DNA of 64,000 nucleotides from an uncultured Thermogutta sp. GTDB lineage: Bacteria; Planctomycetota; Planctomycetia; Pirellulales; Thermoguttaceae. The stretch lies in NCBI GenBank assembly GCA_937128505.1, contig CAKZMM010000082.1, forward strand, positions 62,001 through 126,000, given 5' to 3'. The notes beneath the pieces are model-generated. The model did no database searches. It was not told where the DNA came from and was given only the letters and a program-made list of their open reading frames with translations. Position numbers and translations under genes: made by a program. This document shows positions 8,813-17,876 of this stretch, piece by piece; position 1 is the first letter of the stretch, and every line of letters starts with the position of its first letter.

Positions 8813-9784
8813 TTGAACGAGGCGATATCCTTGGTGAGTGAGATTCTTGGGCTTTTATTTGTTTTTTCCTTGGGTACGTGGGTCTGGATTTTATTCAACT
8901 GGCTCCGCGGCAAACCAGTATTGGTTTGGCAAAGGCGGCGGCCCGTGCCCTGGTCCGGGTTGGATGTGCTGGTCATCTTTTTTCTATTTCACTGGCCTTT
9001 GATACTTAGCCTTTTTGAGCGAGCACAAGACCCGGTCGTCGTGCGCGAACTTGAGCATCATTGGGAAGCCCATTTAGAAAATTGGGAAGCCCATTTAGAA
9101 ACTCGGCAATCTGCCGGCGGTCTTTCCTCCGAAGAGACCGTGGCGCATCCGGTTTTCGAACTCCTGAAGGCCGATCGACGCTGGTCCACTCTTATTCTTT
9201 GCATAGTGGTTGCCGTCGGAATTGCTCCCATTGCCGAGGAATTCATCTTCCGCCTCGTTATCCAGGGTTGGCTCATGGCCAGGGAAAGCCGGTGGCGACA
9301 CCGGGTGGAAACTTTGAGACTCGTACCCAGAGGTTGGTTACCGGTAGGTAGCGTGGCACTGTGGTTTGCCTTCTTGCACAGTCGGTCAGCGAGCGAAGTG
9401 CTTCCCCCCGATCAAATTCGAGCGATGCTAGTGGCCGTCGGGGTCTTGCAAGCTTTCGGCACACTGACCGCGTTCGGGTTTCTTCGGCTTCGCTACGGTG
9501 TGGGGATGCGAAGCTTAGGTATCCATCGAGAGCGGCTCGGCAGGGATTTGCGGATCGGACTTCTCGCCTTCTTGGCCGTGGCTCCCCCGTTACTTGTGTT
9601 GCAGGAATTGCTTACCCCATGGTTAGAAAAATGGCGATTGGCAGCCGATCCGCTTCCCATTTTCTTTTTGGGGATCGCCCTTGGGGTGCTCTTGTACCGA
9701 ACGGGTCGTATCGTCCCATCGATCGTGCTTCATATGGGCCTGAATGCCCTAAGCATCCTGCTAGCGTGGCTATCGCTAAACTAG
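8813..9784 (+). CDS. CPBP-family intramembrane metalloprotease (CAAX protease/Abi)
   Basis: A 323-residue multi-pass membrane protein. The three CPBP active-site motifs are present: Glu142-Glu143 with Arg147 (EEFIFR), His189 in FAFLH, and His297 with Asn301 (HMGLN). These coordinate the metal of glutamate-type intramembrane proteases related to Rce1. The substrate is unknown; bacterial members cleave membrane or prenylated-type peptides. The start is a TTG at 8813; a GTG at 8834 is an in-frame alternative. An odd feature at residues ~84-97 is a seven-residue tandem duplication (EAHLENW, then EAHLETR) encoded by a 21-bp DNA repeat. It lies in a charged loop before the catalytic region, so it probably does not disturb the active site. 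Confidence 0.88.
   Translation: MNEAISLVSEILGLLFVFSLGTWVWILFNWLRGKPVLVWQRRRPVPWSGLDVLVIFFLFHWPLILSLFERAQDPVVVRELEHHWEAHLENWEAHLETRQSAGGLSSEETVAHPVFELLKADRRWSTLILCIVVAVGIAPIAEEFIFRLVIQGWLMARESRWRHRVETLRLVPRGWLPVGSVALWFAFLHSRSASEVLPPDQIRAMLVAVGVLQAFGTLTAFGFLRLRYGVGMRSLGIHRERLGRDLRIGLLAFLAVAPPLLVLQELLTPWLEKWRLAADPLPIFFLGIALGVLLYRTGRIVPSIVLHMGLNALSILLAWLSLN
9061..9102. repeat. In-frame 21-bp tandem duplication inside the CPBP protease gene
   Basis: Copies at 9061-9081 and 9082-9102 match at 20 of 21 bases (last base A versus C). The length is a multiple of three, so the reading frame is kept and a heptapeptide is doubled. Confidence 0.95.
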
Positions 9785-10624
9785 CCTTGATGCCGCAGCT
9801 AGGCTCAGCCTGTCCTAGCCAGCCTGGTGGCAATCGCTCCTCTGCTCAGCTTTCGCACCGAAGCGAGTACTCAGGCCGAAAGCGTGCCCATCTGGCTATC
9901 GTCTTTCCTCACGACAAGCAAGACCTCCAAAATCGGCGATAATGCGAAGTCAAAACCGCAGGACGAATATCCGAGGGCAAATGTGGGACATTCGATGTTG
10001 GTGTGGGCATCAGACAAGCTAGCAGATTCGGGGACTCCATCACCGCGCAAATCGCGGGAACGCCAAGGCGGCGATTTCCTCCTCAGGGGGCTCAAGCAAA
10101 CAGGTGCAAAAACCCTAAGAATCTATTTGGGATTTCCCTTGGTGCTCGCCGACCGATTCACTATAAGTGCTAGCATATCAATATGTTGGGTTTACCGGAG
10201 TGAAGAAATACAAAATCGCCTAATCTCTTGCTCAATGAAGGGTGCCTTACTAGATTAATCGCCGACTTGCAATCGACTGGTCGTGACACTGCCCCAGAGG
10301 CAACGGATGTGCGAGGCTAAACGATCAGGATGACGACACGGGAAAGTGTCACCTCGGTCTTCGAAGGGCGGAAAGTCTGGGTTGTTCCGCGACGGCGGGC
10401 TCGAAGTATGTCGGCCCCGGCCGACGGAAGCTTGTCGTCGGTGGCGCCGGCTCGGGCTTTTCAGATGCCCGGACTCTTTCGGGGCGAAGCATCTCCTTTA
10501 ACGATCGGATTTCGACCGAGCTTCCGGGAAGGATATTTTTCCCTGTCTGCATCTCGCCAAATTAGCGCCCCGCTTCCGTCGCCCCAGGCCAAATGGGAAG
10601 CCCTAGATGTACAAGGAGCAGCGC
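9785..10624. other. 840-bp spacer
   Basis: No gene with recognisable features. A plus-strand open frame runs from 10330 into the next gene in another phase, but it lacks a ribosome site and has random-looking composition. No clear tandem repeat was seen. Confidence 0.45.
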
Positions 10625-11371
10625 ATGTCGCGGAGGCCAGTAATCGCACTAAATGCCGACTATTCCAAAGGAAGGAAAGGGCTAGGGGACTACAGTGCCG
10701 TTTGGGCCGGCTATTACGACTGCCTGTATCGCGCGGGGGCTTTGCCGATTATTCTCCCCCCGATCTCGGATCCGACGGTCATCGAGGAGATGCTCGACCG
10801 GGTCGACGCAGTGGTCCTGGTGGGGGGAGCTGATCTGGACCCGTATCGCGACGGTTATGAACGGCACCCCTCGGTCCGAATCATGGCACCGCGAAGGGAG
10901 GATTTTGACCGGGCCCTAGTGGAACGAATTGCCGAGCGGCGACTTCCCGTTTTCGGGATTGGGGTGGGAATGCAACTCCTGAATGTGTCGCAGGGGGGCA
11001 ATTTGTTCCTCGATATACAAGTGGACCTCAAGAATGCTCTACCGCATTGGGAGTCAAACGATCCATATCACCGGCACGGCTTGGTTGTGGCCGCCAAGTC
11101 GTTGCTGGCTCGGGTGTATGGAGATAGCGAGATCCGAGTCAACTCCATGCACCACATGGCCATCGACGAAGTGGCTCGTGGATTCAAAGTCACGGCTCGG
11201 GCTCCGGACGGTGTGATCGAGGCCATTGAAAGCACGCGGGAAGACTGGTTTGCTATTGGGACCCAATTTCACCCCGAAGCCGAATCCGCCTCGGCTTTGG
11301 ACTTCCGGATCTTCGAGGAATTTGTCGAAGAAGTAAGTCGTCGCTCTTTGTCTGTTCGGTTGGCTGCATAA
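10625..11371 (+). CDS. Class-I glutamine-amidotransferase-like (peptidase C26/PuuD) protein lacking the catalytic Cys
   Basis: A 248-residue cytoplasmic protein that matches the gamma-glutamyl-gamma-aminobutyrate hydrolase family. It has VLVGGADLDP near residue 65, a nucleophile-elbow region at 111-120 and GTQFHPE at 212-218. The start is the ATG at 10625, because AAGGAG lies six bases upstream; an upstream ATG at 10607 has no such site. The striking point is the elbow. The family has GICRGMQLLN, but here it reads GIGVGMQLLN, so the nucleophile Cys is Gly113 and the following Arg is Val114. His216 and Glu218 remain. By the known mechanism it should not hydrolyse gamma-glutamyl amides, so it may bind a ligand or act as a scaffold. 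The family call is firm; the role is unknown. Confidence 0.85.
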   Translation: MSRRPVIALNADYSKGRKGLGDYSAVWAGYYDCLYRAGALPIILPPISDPTVIEEMLDRVDAVVLVGGADLDPYRDGYERHPSVRIMAPRREDFDRALVERIAERRLPVFGIGVGMQLLNVSQGGNLFLDIQVDLKNALPHWESNDPYHRHGLVVAAKSLLARVYGDSEIRVNSMHHMAIDEVARGFKVTARAPDGVIEAIESTREDWFAIGTQFHPEAESASALDFRIFEEFVEEVSRRSLSVRLAA

Positions 11372-11992
11372 TGCTTCCCAGGGGGTTATTGCCCGAGAGG
11401 AAGCGTCCAATCTCCGATTCTTTCGAAACGGCTAGGCATCTTATTCTAAGACCGATCCTTTCTGCCGAGTTTGGATCAACCTGAAACAGATCGGGCATTC
11501 TTTCTACCAGCGAAACCTCAAGCCGCGGTTATCTGGTGAGAGTTTGTTCCCCATCGGGGCGACTACCGCCTTGAGGTCTGCACAATTTTCCGCATACCGA
11601 TCTACGAGAAGTTTGGGTCCTGTAGCCGGGCGGAGCTCTCTGTGAAGGCCGGTAAACTGGTAAAACTCGTATGGCTTTAATTTTCAATCATTTGGTGAAT
11701 TGGGAGGTTCGCTGGCGCGCCTAAACGCACAGAGGAGCCGGCAGCTTCGACGAGCTTGTGTTGCGTCGCTCGCTCATGGGATTTGGTGGAAACCTCCACA
11801 ATGCTTTCGGTAAAGCTCGCGTGAGTGAACCGCACAGTTTCTTTCGAACCCGGAGTTTAACTGTCAGAACTCACCGCTGCGCAAAAGGCTATGATGGTCT
11901 GGCGGCCAGGTGGCAGTTGGCAGTTCGCCGTCATGCGGTCTGACCTTACGACAAGGTACGTACGGTGGCTTTGGCGGTTTGCCGCGGTCCTA

Positions 11993-12055
11993 TTGGATCT
12001 AAGCTTGGGGATTTGCCGCGGTTTTCGCCGAGGGCAAAGGCGGTTTAAGATCCAA
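11993..12055. other. Nested inverted repeat (possible structured RNA or cruciform)
   Basis: The outer arms TTGGATCT (11993-12000) and AGATCCAA (12048-12055) are exact complements. Inside them, TTTGCC (12012-12017) pairs with GGCAAA (12034-12039), and GCG/CGC close a GTTTT loop. The elements are collinear, so a folded ~60-nt RNA is possible. There is no T-run and no adjacent gene within 600 bp on the right. Confidence 0.35.
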
Positions 12056-12624
12056 AATTCGTGAAAATATTCGACTCGAATGTTCGCGAGCCTGCGGCGG
12101 ATAAGAATGGTGGATAACAATTTTAATTGGGTAGGGCGGTATGACTGGGCGGATGAATAGAGCGGCGTCACTCGGCGGAGCGGTCTAGCCTTTCGCGCGG
12201 CATGACGTTCCTGCCGAGCTACCTCCTAGCCAACTCTTCGAGCCGTTCTTGGTCAATTGCGGCGTTTTAGCTCCACCCAAAAGTGTCCGCTTTACTTTGC
12301 CGTAGCACGGAATTGTCACCGGAGTCGGCTCGGTGTTGTTTGCCCAATCGCTCATTCATTTCGGCGGGCACTGTGTCTAAATGTGCAGGGCATTCGCCTA
12401 GAAAACGGAACCCATGGGAGCGACCCGGCGCATTGGAACGGTTTGACCCCTGGTTTTTCGAGAATACTGAGGGTTTGGGCAGTTACAATACACGGTGGAG
12501 CTAGGGCAGCTATAAAATCCCCCGTTCGAGACCCTGGGTAAAGCTTTTAATTGACGAATGTCAGGGGTGCCTGAAGCCCTGTTGAGATTGGCGGGTGCAG
12601 CACAATCCACAAATTGAGCTCCGT

Positions 12625-12681
12625 TTTGAGTGAAGGAAATTCCTTTGAGTGAACGAAATTCCTTTGAGTGAAGGAAACTCT
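12625..12681 (+). repeat. 3 x 19-bp tandem repeat carrying the thiL ribosome-binding site
   Basis: Units begin at 12625, 12644 and 12663, each starting TTTGAGTGAA. The third unit contains GAAGGAAA, placed eight bases before the thiL ATG at 12684, and so supplies the Shine-Dalgarno sequence. The first unit has the same GAAGGAAA; the second has GAACGAAA, a one-base change that weakens it. Confidence 0.9.
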
Positions 12682-12683
12682 GT

Positions 12684-13601
12684 ATGGAACTTGAATGGAT
12701 ACAATATCTGCGCCAGGTGGTACCCAATCATCCAATGGTTGACATCGGGGTTGGAGATGACGCTGCCGTTTTGGAAACAGGGCCTTACACGAAAATCGTC
12801 GTCGCGGTCGACATGGTTGCTGACGGGGTGGATTTTCGCCTGGCGGAGATTGATCCTGCGCTCGCAGGCCGGAAGGCATTAGCGGTGAACCTGAGCGATA
12901 TAGCAGCGATGGCTTGTCGGCCCATCGCAGCGGTGATCGCGGCCGCATTTCCCAAGAACAAATCGATGGAGGTAGCCAAGCGGGTTTATGAAGGTGTTTG
13001 GCCGTTAGCCTCGGAGTACGGGGTGGCAATAATCGGCGGCGACACGCAGACGTGGGATGGTCCGTTAACCTTGGCGGTCACCGTCCTAGGATTACTGGGG
13101 CCCAAAGGTCCCATTACCCGGGCAGGAGCGCGACCGGGAGACGATCTGCTGGCCACCGGGGAATTTGGCGGAAGCATCCTGGGCAAACACCTGCATTTTC
13201 AGCCTCGGGTTCGGGAGGCTTTACTTTTGGCGGAAAGTGCGGTGATCCACGCAGCCATCGACGTGAGCGATGGACTGGCTTTAGACCTGTGGCGATTAGC
13301 ATCGGAAAGTGGCTGCGGGGCGGAATTGTTCTTAGAAGAAATCCCGATTGCCGAAGATGCGTTTCGGCTGTCGGAGCGAAACCCAAAAGGTGGTTCTCCG
13401 CTAGAACATGCCTTATACGATGGTGAAGACTTCGAATTGCTTCTGGCATTGCCACCAGCCGAAGCTGAACGAGTATTAAGCTCCTCGGTGGTTGATTGCC
13501 CGCTTCGGCGGATTGGCCGATTGGTTGCGGAGAAAGGCTTTTGGGCCTGCCGCCGAGATGGCTCTCGAGCACCGCTGGAGCCGAGGGGGTATTTGCACTA
13601 A
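12684..13601 (+). CDS. thiL: Thiamine-monophosphate kinase
   Basis: Phosphorylates thiamine monophosphate to the diphosphate cofactor, using ATP. The 305 residues show the PurM/ThiL fold with its metal and substrate motifs: GVGDDAAV at 22-29, VDMVADGVDF at 42-51, AVNLSDIAAM at 67-76, GGDT at 118-121, ATGEFGGS at 157-164 and DVSDGLALD from 193, then YDGEDFELL near the C terminus. The order and spacing match ThiL rather than other PurM-like kinases. No thiamine biosynthesis neighbours or TPP riboswitch were seen. The ribosome site GAAGGAAA lies in the last unit of a triplicated 19-bp repeat, so copy number there could affect translation (inference). Confidence 0.88.
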   Translation: MELEWIQYLRQVVPNHPMVDIGVGDDAAVLETGPYTKIVVAVDMVADGVDFRLAEIDPALAGRKALAVNLSDIAAMACRPIAAVIAAAFPKNKSMEVAKRVYEGVWPLASEYGVAIIGGDTQTWDGPLTLAVTVLGLLGPKGPITRAGARPGDDLLATGEFGGSILGKHLHFQPRVREALLLAESAVIHAAIDVSDGLALDLWRLASESGCGAELFLEEIPIAEDAFRLSERNPKGGSPLEHALYDGEDFELLLALPPAEAERVLSSSVVDCPLRRIGRLVAEKGFWACRRDGSRAPLEPRGYLH

Positions 13602-14269
13602 GAATATTGGTTGGTTGAGCGGAGAGTGTGATCGACGCAAAAGGCCGACTTACTTACTACCGGAGAGGTTCCACGACTGCGTTAAGAGATTGAAAGGCGA
13701 AAGCGATTGTCTTCGACAACCGAGGGCATTTGAGTTTTCTTAAGTTTTCGGGATAAATCCTCGAGAAAACTTCAAGCCTGTTGAACAAGGTCTCGCAAAA
13801 TGAAGGAAGTGTATCGGGATTTGATAAAAGGTTCTTGGCTACGGAAAGAAAAAGAAAAGGTATCGAACCAAGTGCAAGTCGTGTGCGTGGCTTGTTCGTA
13901 AAAGGTGATCTTTTTGGGGAGATATGCCGTGAGGAAAATGGGATTCGCTATCCACGCCTGAAAGGCCCGTACTTGGCCTCTGGCGAGCATTTCTCTTCGT
14001 CGGAGGGGATTCTCTTCGTCGGAGGGAATTCTCCTCGTCGGAGCGGGGTTTGGCCCATCACAAGAGATTTGCTGTGTTTTCGACGTAATCACCGAAAACT
14101 TCTACGACTGGCTCCAGAAGGCAGTTGCTGGGAGGGCACGGTAAAATTTCCGCGGTGTCGGCCCCAACCAATATTCATCACTTTTGTATGGAGCGATCAG
14201 TATTGGTAGTCGAAGAAGGTTGGGCAAACGATTTTCTCTGTCAACAAAGTTCCAAGTTGAGGGGGAGCG
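13602..14269. other. 670-bp spacer with a triplicated 19-bp repeat
   Basis: No gene was recognised; an open frame at 13781-14209 has no family features. The repeat lies at 13991-14047. Confidence 0.5.
13991..14047. repeat. Tandem repeat, 3 x 19 bp
   Basis: Units start at 13991, 14010 and 14029. The core TTCTCTTCGTCGGAGGG is kept with one or two changes in the third copy. The period equals that of the repeat before thiL, but the sequences are unrelated. Confidence 0.92.
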
Positions 14270-15259
14270 GTGGGCCGGTTAGCGGTGTTACGAAAATTCC
14301 GCCACACTTTCTTCCGGTTAGGTTTGCCGGTCGGAGGGACCGTCGGGCTTCTGACGTGGCTGTTCTATCATGTGCCTGTGCCGGAAGTGATCGCGGCGGC
14401 AGGACAGATCGATTGGCCTGCCGTCGTATTGTTCACTTTGATCTTGGTGGTAAGTCTATTCCTTTGGGATGGTGTGTGCCTAAGCTGGCTTTTTACCGAT
14501 CCAGGAAAGCGGTTTTCGTATCGCCATGCTTTATGGGTGAGGGGGCAGGCGTATCTTTTGACGGTGGTCCATCTTGGTATGGGGCAGGGGCTTTTGGCGT
14601 ATTTGGTTTCGCGCGTGCGGCAGATCCCGTTTTTAACGGCGGTAGGCCGCTGCCTCATCATGCTTTATGTGGACGTGGGACTACTTTTTCTTATGGGGAT
14701 GTTGGCGGCGATCATTAGCCACGACCCGCGGACGGAAGGCATCGCGCGGTTTTGCGCGTTGGGCCTTCTAGGATTGGCCCTCGTTACGCTCCTGGCCTTT
14801 TGGATCCCACAGTTTCTTTCGCTAGGGGGACCCACAAAATGGGGAACAGCTGTCGCCGCGGCCGGAATCCCCTGGATAAGGGTAATCTGCCTTTATCCGC
14901 TTAGGTTCATTTATTTTCTTTTTGGGCTGGTTCATGCGGGGGTGATCCTCGCGTTATGCGACGTGTGGCTCGATGCAAGCACGATCGTCAGCGTGATGCC
15001 CCTCACCTCGCTTGCGGATGGGTTGCCGATTAGCGTTGCCGGCCTGGGAACGCGCGAAACGTTGTTCTTGACGCTGCTAGAGCCCCCGCAGCCGGCGGCG
15101 GTCTTGGCCGGCAGTTTAATATGGTGGGTGACGATGCTAGTGGGTCGTGCCGGAATCGGGCTCATCCTGCTGTGGCTATCGGTGTTAGGACTCGCCTACT
15201 ATGGCCCGGCAATCCACCGGCTAAATGAGCAATCAGAGGGTGGCAATGGGCAGGATTAG
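14270..15259 (+). CDS. UPF0104/lysylphosphatidylglycerol-synthase-TM-like integral membrane protein
   Basis: A 329-residue protein with about eight hydrophobic helices. The fold and the late conserved segments (PLTSLADGLPISVAGLGTRE, then a hydrophobic run with WWV) match the flippase-like LPG synthase transmembrane family, whose GLGxRE-type motif is diagnostic. Members without the C-terminal aminoacyl-transfer domain are thought to move lipids or support cell-envelope assembly. That cytoplasmic domain is absent here, so it should not make lysyl-PG itself. The GTG start at 14270 follows GAGGGGGAG closely. It has no operon partners. Substrate unknown. Confidence 0.78.
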   Translation: MGRLAVLRKFRHTFFRLGLPVGGTVGLLTWLFYHVPVPEVIAAAGQIDWPAVVLFTLILVVSLFLWDGVCLSWLFTDPGKRFSYRHALWVRGQAYLLTVVHLGMGQGLLAYLVSRVRQIPFLTAVGRCLIMLYVDVGLLFLMGMLAAIISHDPRTEGIARFCALGLLGLALVTLLAFWIPQFLSLGGPTKWGTAVAAAGIPWIRVICLYPLRFIYFLFGLVHAGVILALCDVWLDASTIVSVMPLTSLADGLPISVAGLGTRETLFLTLLEPPQPAAVLAGSLIWWVTMLVGRAGIGLILLWLSVLGLAYYGPAIHRLNEQSEGGNGQD

Positions 15260-16147
15260 GGCTGCTTGTCAGGGGCAAATCGGCAGCTGTAATTTCACGA
15301 GGTTATCCCCGGGCTATCCCCCTCTTTGTTTGCCCGTTTAGGCTTCGCGCCGGCAAGAAGCAAAAGGGATGACTCATTTCAATAGTACGCTACGAGCGGT
15401 ACCGTGCGATCTCCTCTGCTGCCTGAAGGTCAAACAAAGCACTTTCGCTCGGCATGCTTCACCAAGGGCGTTCATTTCCACAAAATAGATCACAACATTC
15501 TTTCGTGCTTTTCTATCTGTTCGGTTTAGTTGTCAGCCCGAAAAAAGTGGGAGATAAGATGAGTTTCTTCTGAAAGTCGAAAAAACTGTTTTCAGCGGGA
15601 GTGAGCAGTTTGTATTCTCGACTAATATTAGGGAAGAACCTTGGCGCGGTACTCGCCTCGTTTCCGGGAAATAAACAGCATAGAAGCCTCAAATCTAGCC
15701 CCGCCAAGTGCTTCGTAGGCCGATAGATAAATAACACCGTAAGCTGAACCCTAGCTCACCGGTTAACGCTGTATCGGGGAGTCCAAATCCAGGATTTCAC
15801 ATGGTTTTGGACTTTTCAGATTGGGAGATGCTGGTTAATTCAACGGCAAAAACCCTTCAGTAATATGGTGTGTGATCCGGGAAAACGTAAAAGGGGTTTC
15901 ACGGCAGCGTAACGTCACAGAAGTATCTCCGGCGAAAAATCTTTTGAAGGCCGGGAGCCAAGGCTCAATGGAAAGTATGAAAAATCTTTGAACAAACGAT
16001 TTTTGGGGTGGCGAAACGGAGGCTCAGTGTCCTTACGAAAAGGGGAACGAGTCGCTTTGCGAATTCTACCACGGGGCCTACCCGAAGGTTGAGTTCCGTG
16101 TTGAAGGGGCAAGAAGGTGTCACGATGGGGCTAAAAGGACCGAGCGG
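15260..16147. other. 890-bp spacer
   Basis: GCTGC at 15261-15265 can pair with GCAGC at 15283-15287 just after the stop, without a T-run. Two related AAAAATCTTT segments lie near 15937 and 15980. No gene was recognised. Confidence 0.45.
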
Positions 16148-16492
16148 ATGGAAGACATGAAGGCAAATTCACAGCACAACAAATCGGATCAACCCAGCTT
16201 CGAAGAGGCGATGGCGGAGCTGGAGAAAATCAGTGAAGAGCTCGAGTCGGGCCAATTGCCCCTTGAGACATCACTCAAACTCTATGAGAGGGGAGTGAGG
16301 CTGCTGCGCCTTTGCTATGATTTTTTGCGTCACGCCGAGCTGCAAATTGATATGCTCCTGGGGACCGATGAAGAGGATCGTGCGATTACAGCTCCTTTCG
16401 ACCCGCAAGAGATGAGAAGATTAGCTAAGCGAGGCAAAGAGATTTCCCCGGGCGAGGAAGCCGAAGACGAAGAAGAGGAGTTGGATCGCTAA
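16148..16492 (+). CDS. xseB: Exodeoxyribonuclease VII small subunit
   Basis: Small helical subunit of the XseA-XseB complex, which degrades single-stranded DNA to oligonucleotides. The core at residues ~16-70 shows the family pattern FEEAMAELEKISEELESG, then PLETSLKLYERGVRLL, which forms the coiled pair of helices. The protein is 114 residues, longer than the typical ~75-80, owing to a polar N-terminal leader and a very acidic C-terminal tail (EEAEDEEEELDR). A second Met at residue 4 is an alternative start. xseA, usually adjacent, is not in this window. Confidence 0.9.
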   Translation: MEDMKANSQHNKSDQPSFEEAMAELEKISEELESGQLPLETSLKLYERGVRLLRLCYDFLRHAELQIDMLLGTDEEDRAITAPFDPQEMRRLAKRGKEISPGEEAEDEEEELDR

Positions 16493-17876
16493 CCGAGTGT
16501 TAAAAGTCAATGCGAAACAAACGGGTGAAAGCCTAACTGGTTTTGATAAAACGTGTGTCATTACTCGCATTACTCGTTGACAAAGAAAAGTTGCCGCCTG
16601 AAAGAATCTCGATCTCTACCGGATCTCTTCTCAGTGGAAACGTGGTCTTCGTAGTACAAAAGTAGAAAAAATAACGGCAGATCGGAGCCCGTGCTGGAAC
16701 CTCGCGAAATACGCTCGATATAGGGCAGCAGTCACAAAAACAGTGTTTCGCCTCAGAACCTGGGGGTTGCTTTCCAACCCTCAACCGCGGTCAGAGTGTT
16801 CCACACCGGTGACTGAAATCTCGATGGGGAGAATCCGCTGATAAACGCGGTAGGGATTCAGCGACGCTGTTTCGCTGCGATTGCCCTGCTACGGTTCCCT
16901 TTCGGGGTAACGTCAAGTTATCGGTGCGGAAGAGCATGCAATTCCGGAGGCAGTTTCCGGAAAATCATGATCATCAGTGCGCGGACAAACATTATTCGGG
17001 AAACGGCGGAAACTTCGGGAGTTAAATTTCCGCTAGGAGGGCTGGTTTCCGCTACGCGGGCTTAAGGGGCATCAAGCCTGTGCACTTTTCGCAATCGTTG
17101 GCCTGACAAATAAATCAAAAACTTATTGAAACTTCGACGTTGCGCTTGATGTTTTTGTCTTGGGTATCTTTGAAAGTGCCATTACGAGGAATCTCCATCG
17201 TACGGTAGATCGGTGGTTCCGAAGTTTTTACCACGACATAACTAATGTTAACAATGTTTACCAATAGACCAATAATCCGCCTGAACCGCATCGCCGATTG
17301 ACGATTGGTTTAATCGCTTCTAAAGTGAATTCGATGAGGAGATAGCTATTTGCAGGTTCGGATCGGCGTTTCGAGGTGCCGTCTCGAAAAAGGTTTTCGA
17401 GTACCGGGGTTCAATGCGACCCGTTGCGGACCCTGCTTTCCGCTTAGGTTATAATTGCAACTATCCTGAATTTTTTGAGCTGACTTGCCGACCTGTAGCT
17501 TTTTGCGTCGGAAATCGTAACCCAATAAGAATTTGCCGGCCATATGGGCTCAAAATCATTATCATTTTGCCCATTTGACAGACCAATTTTTATTCGGATC
17601 AGCCCCTGAAAGCACACTGACGGTCGCGGAGGGTGGGTAAAAAACGGGGCACGAGAAAGCTATGAAAAACGATTACAGAGCCGGTTTCAGGCCGACCTCG
17701 ACTCCGTAAAGCTAAATTGGAACCACACTGGCTGAATGCTGGCAACGGCGAGCCTGATATCAATGGCAATTACTATTGGCATAAATTTTTGAATCATTTT
17801 GTTTAAGGATTTGGGCAACACTGGCTCTAGGCCGGAATCAAATCTCAGCAAACCGGATTCTTCTCGGGCCTATCTG
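16493..17876. other. 1.4-kb spacer upstream of hisF
   Basis: No gene with recognisable features on either strand. It contains an AT-rich inverted repeat at 17544-17574. The last ~80 bases are an in-frame upstream extension of hisF without homology or a ribosome site. Confidence 0.5.
17544..17574. promoter_or_regulatory. AT-rich inverted repeat, possible operator
   Basis: ATGGGC (17544-17549) and GCCCAT (17569-17574) flank complementary CAAAAT/ATTTTG arms around CATTATC. The arms match over 11 bases with a two-base bulge. The centre AAAATCATTATCATTTT partly resembles a Fur-type box (GATAATGAT halves), but the nearest gene is hisF, 300 bp away, and no iron gene is present. Confidence 0.25.

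Larger units (their letters stand above)
11372..12683. other. 1.3-kb spacer with hairpins and a tandem repeat
   Basis: Directly after the stop codon, GCTTCC at 11372-11377 can pair with GGAAGC at 11398-11403; no T-run follows, so it is a weak terminator candidate. A nested inverted repeat lies at 11993-12055. A triplicated 19-bp unit fills 12625-12681 immediately before thiL. No convincing gene was seen on either strand. Confidence 0.5.

Noticed and set aside
9354-9370. TGGCAC followed by TTTGC, sigma-54 promoter-like
   Set aside because: Spacing is off by one and it lies inside the CPBP protease gene.
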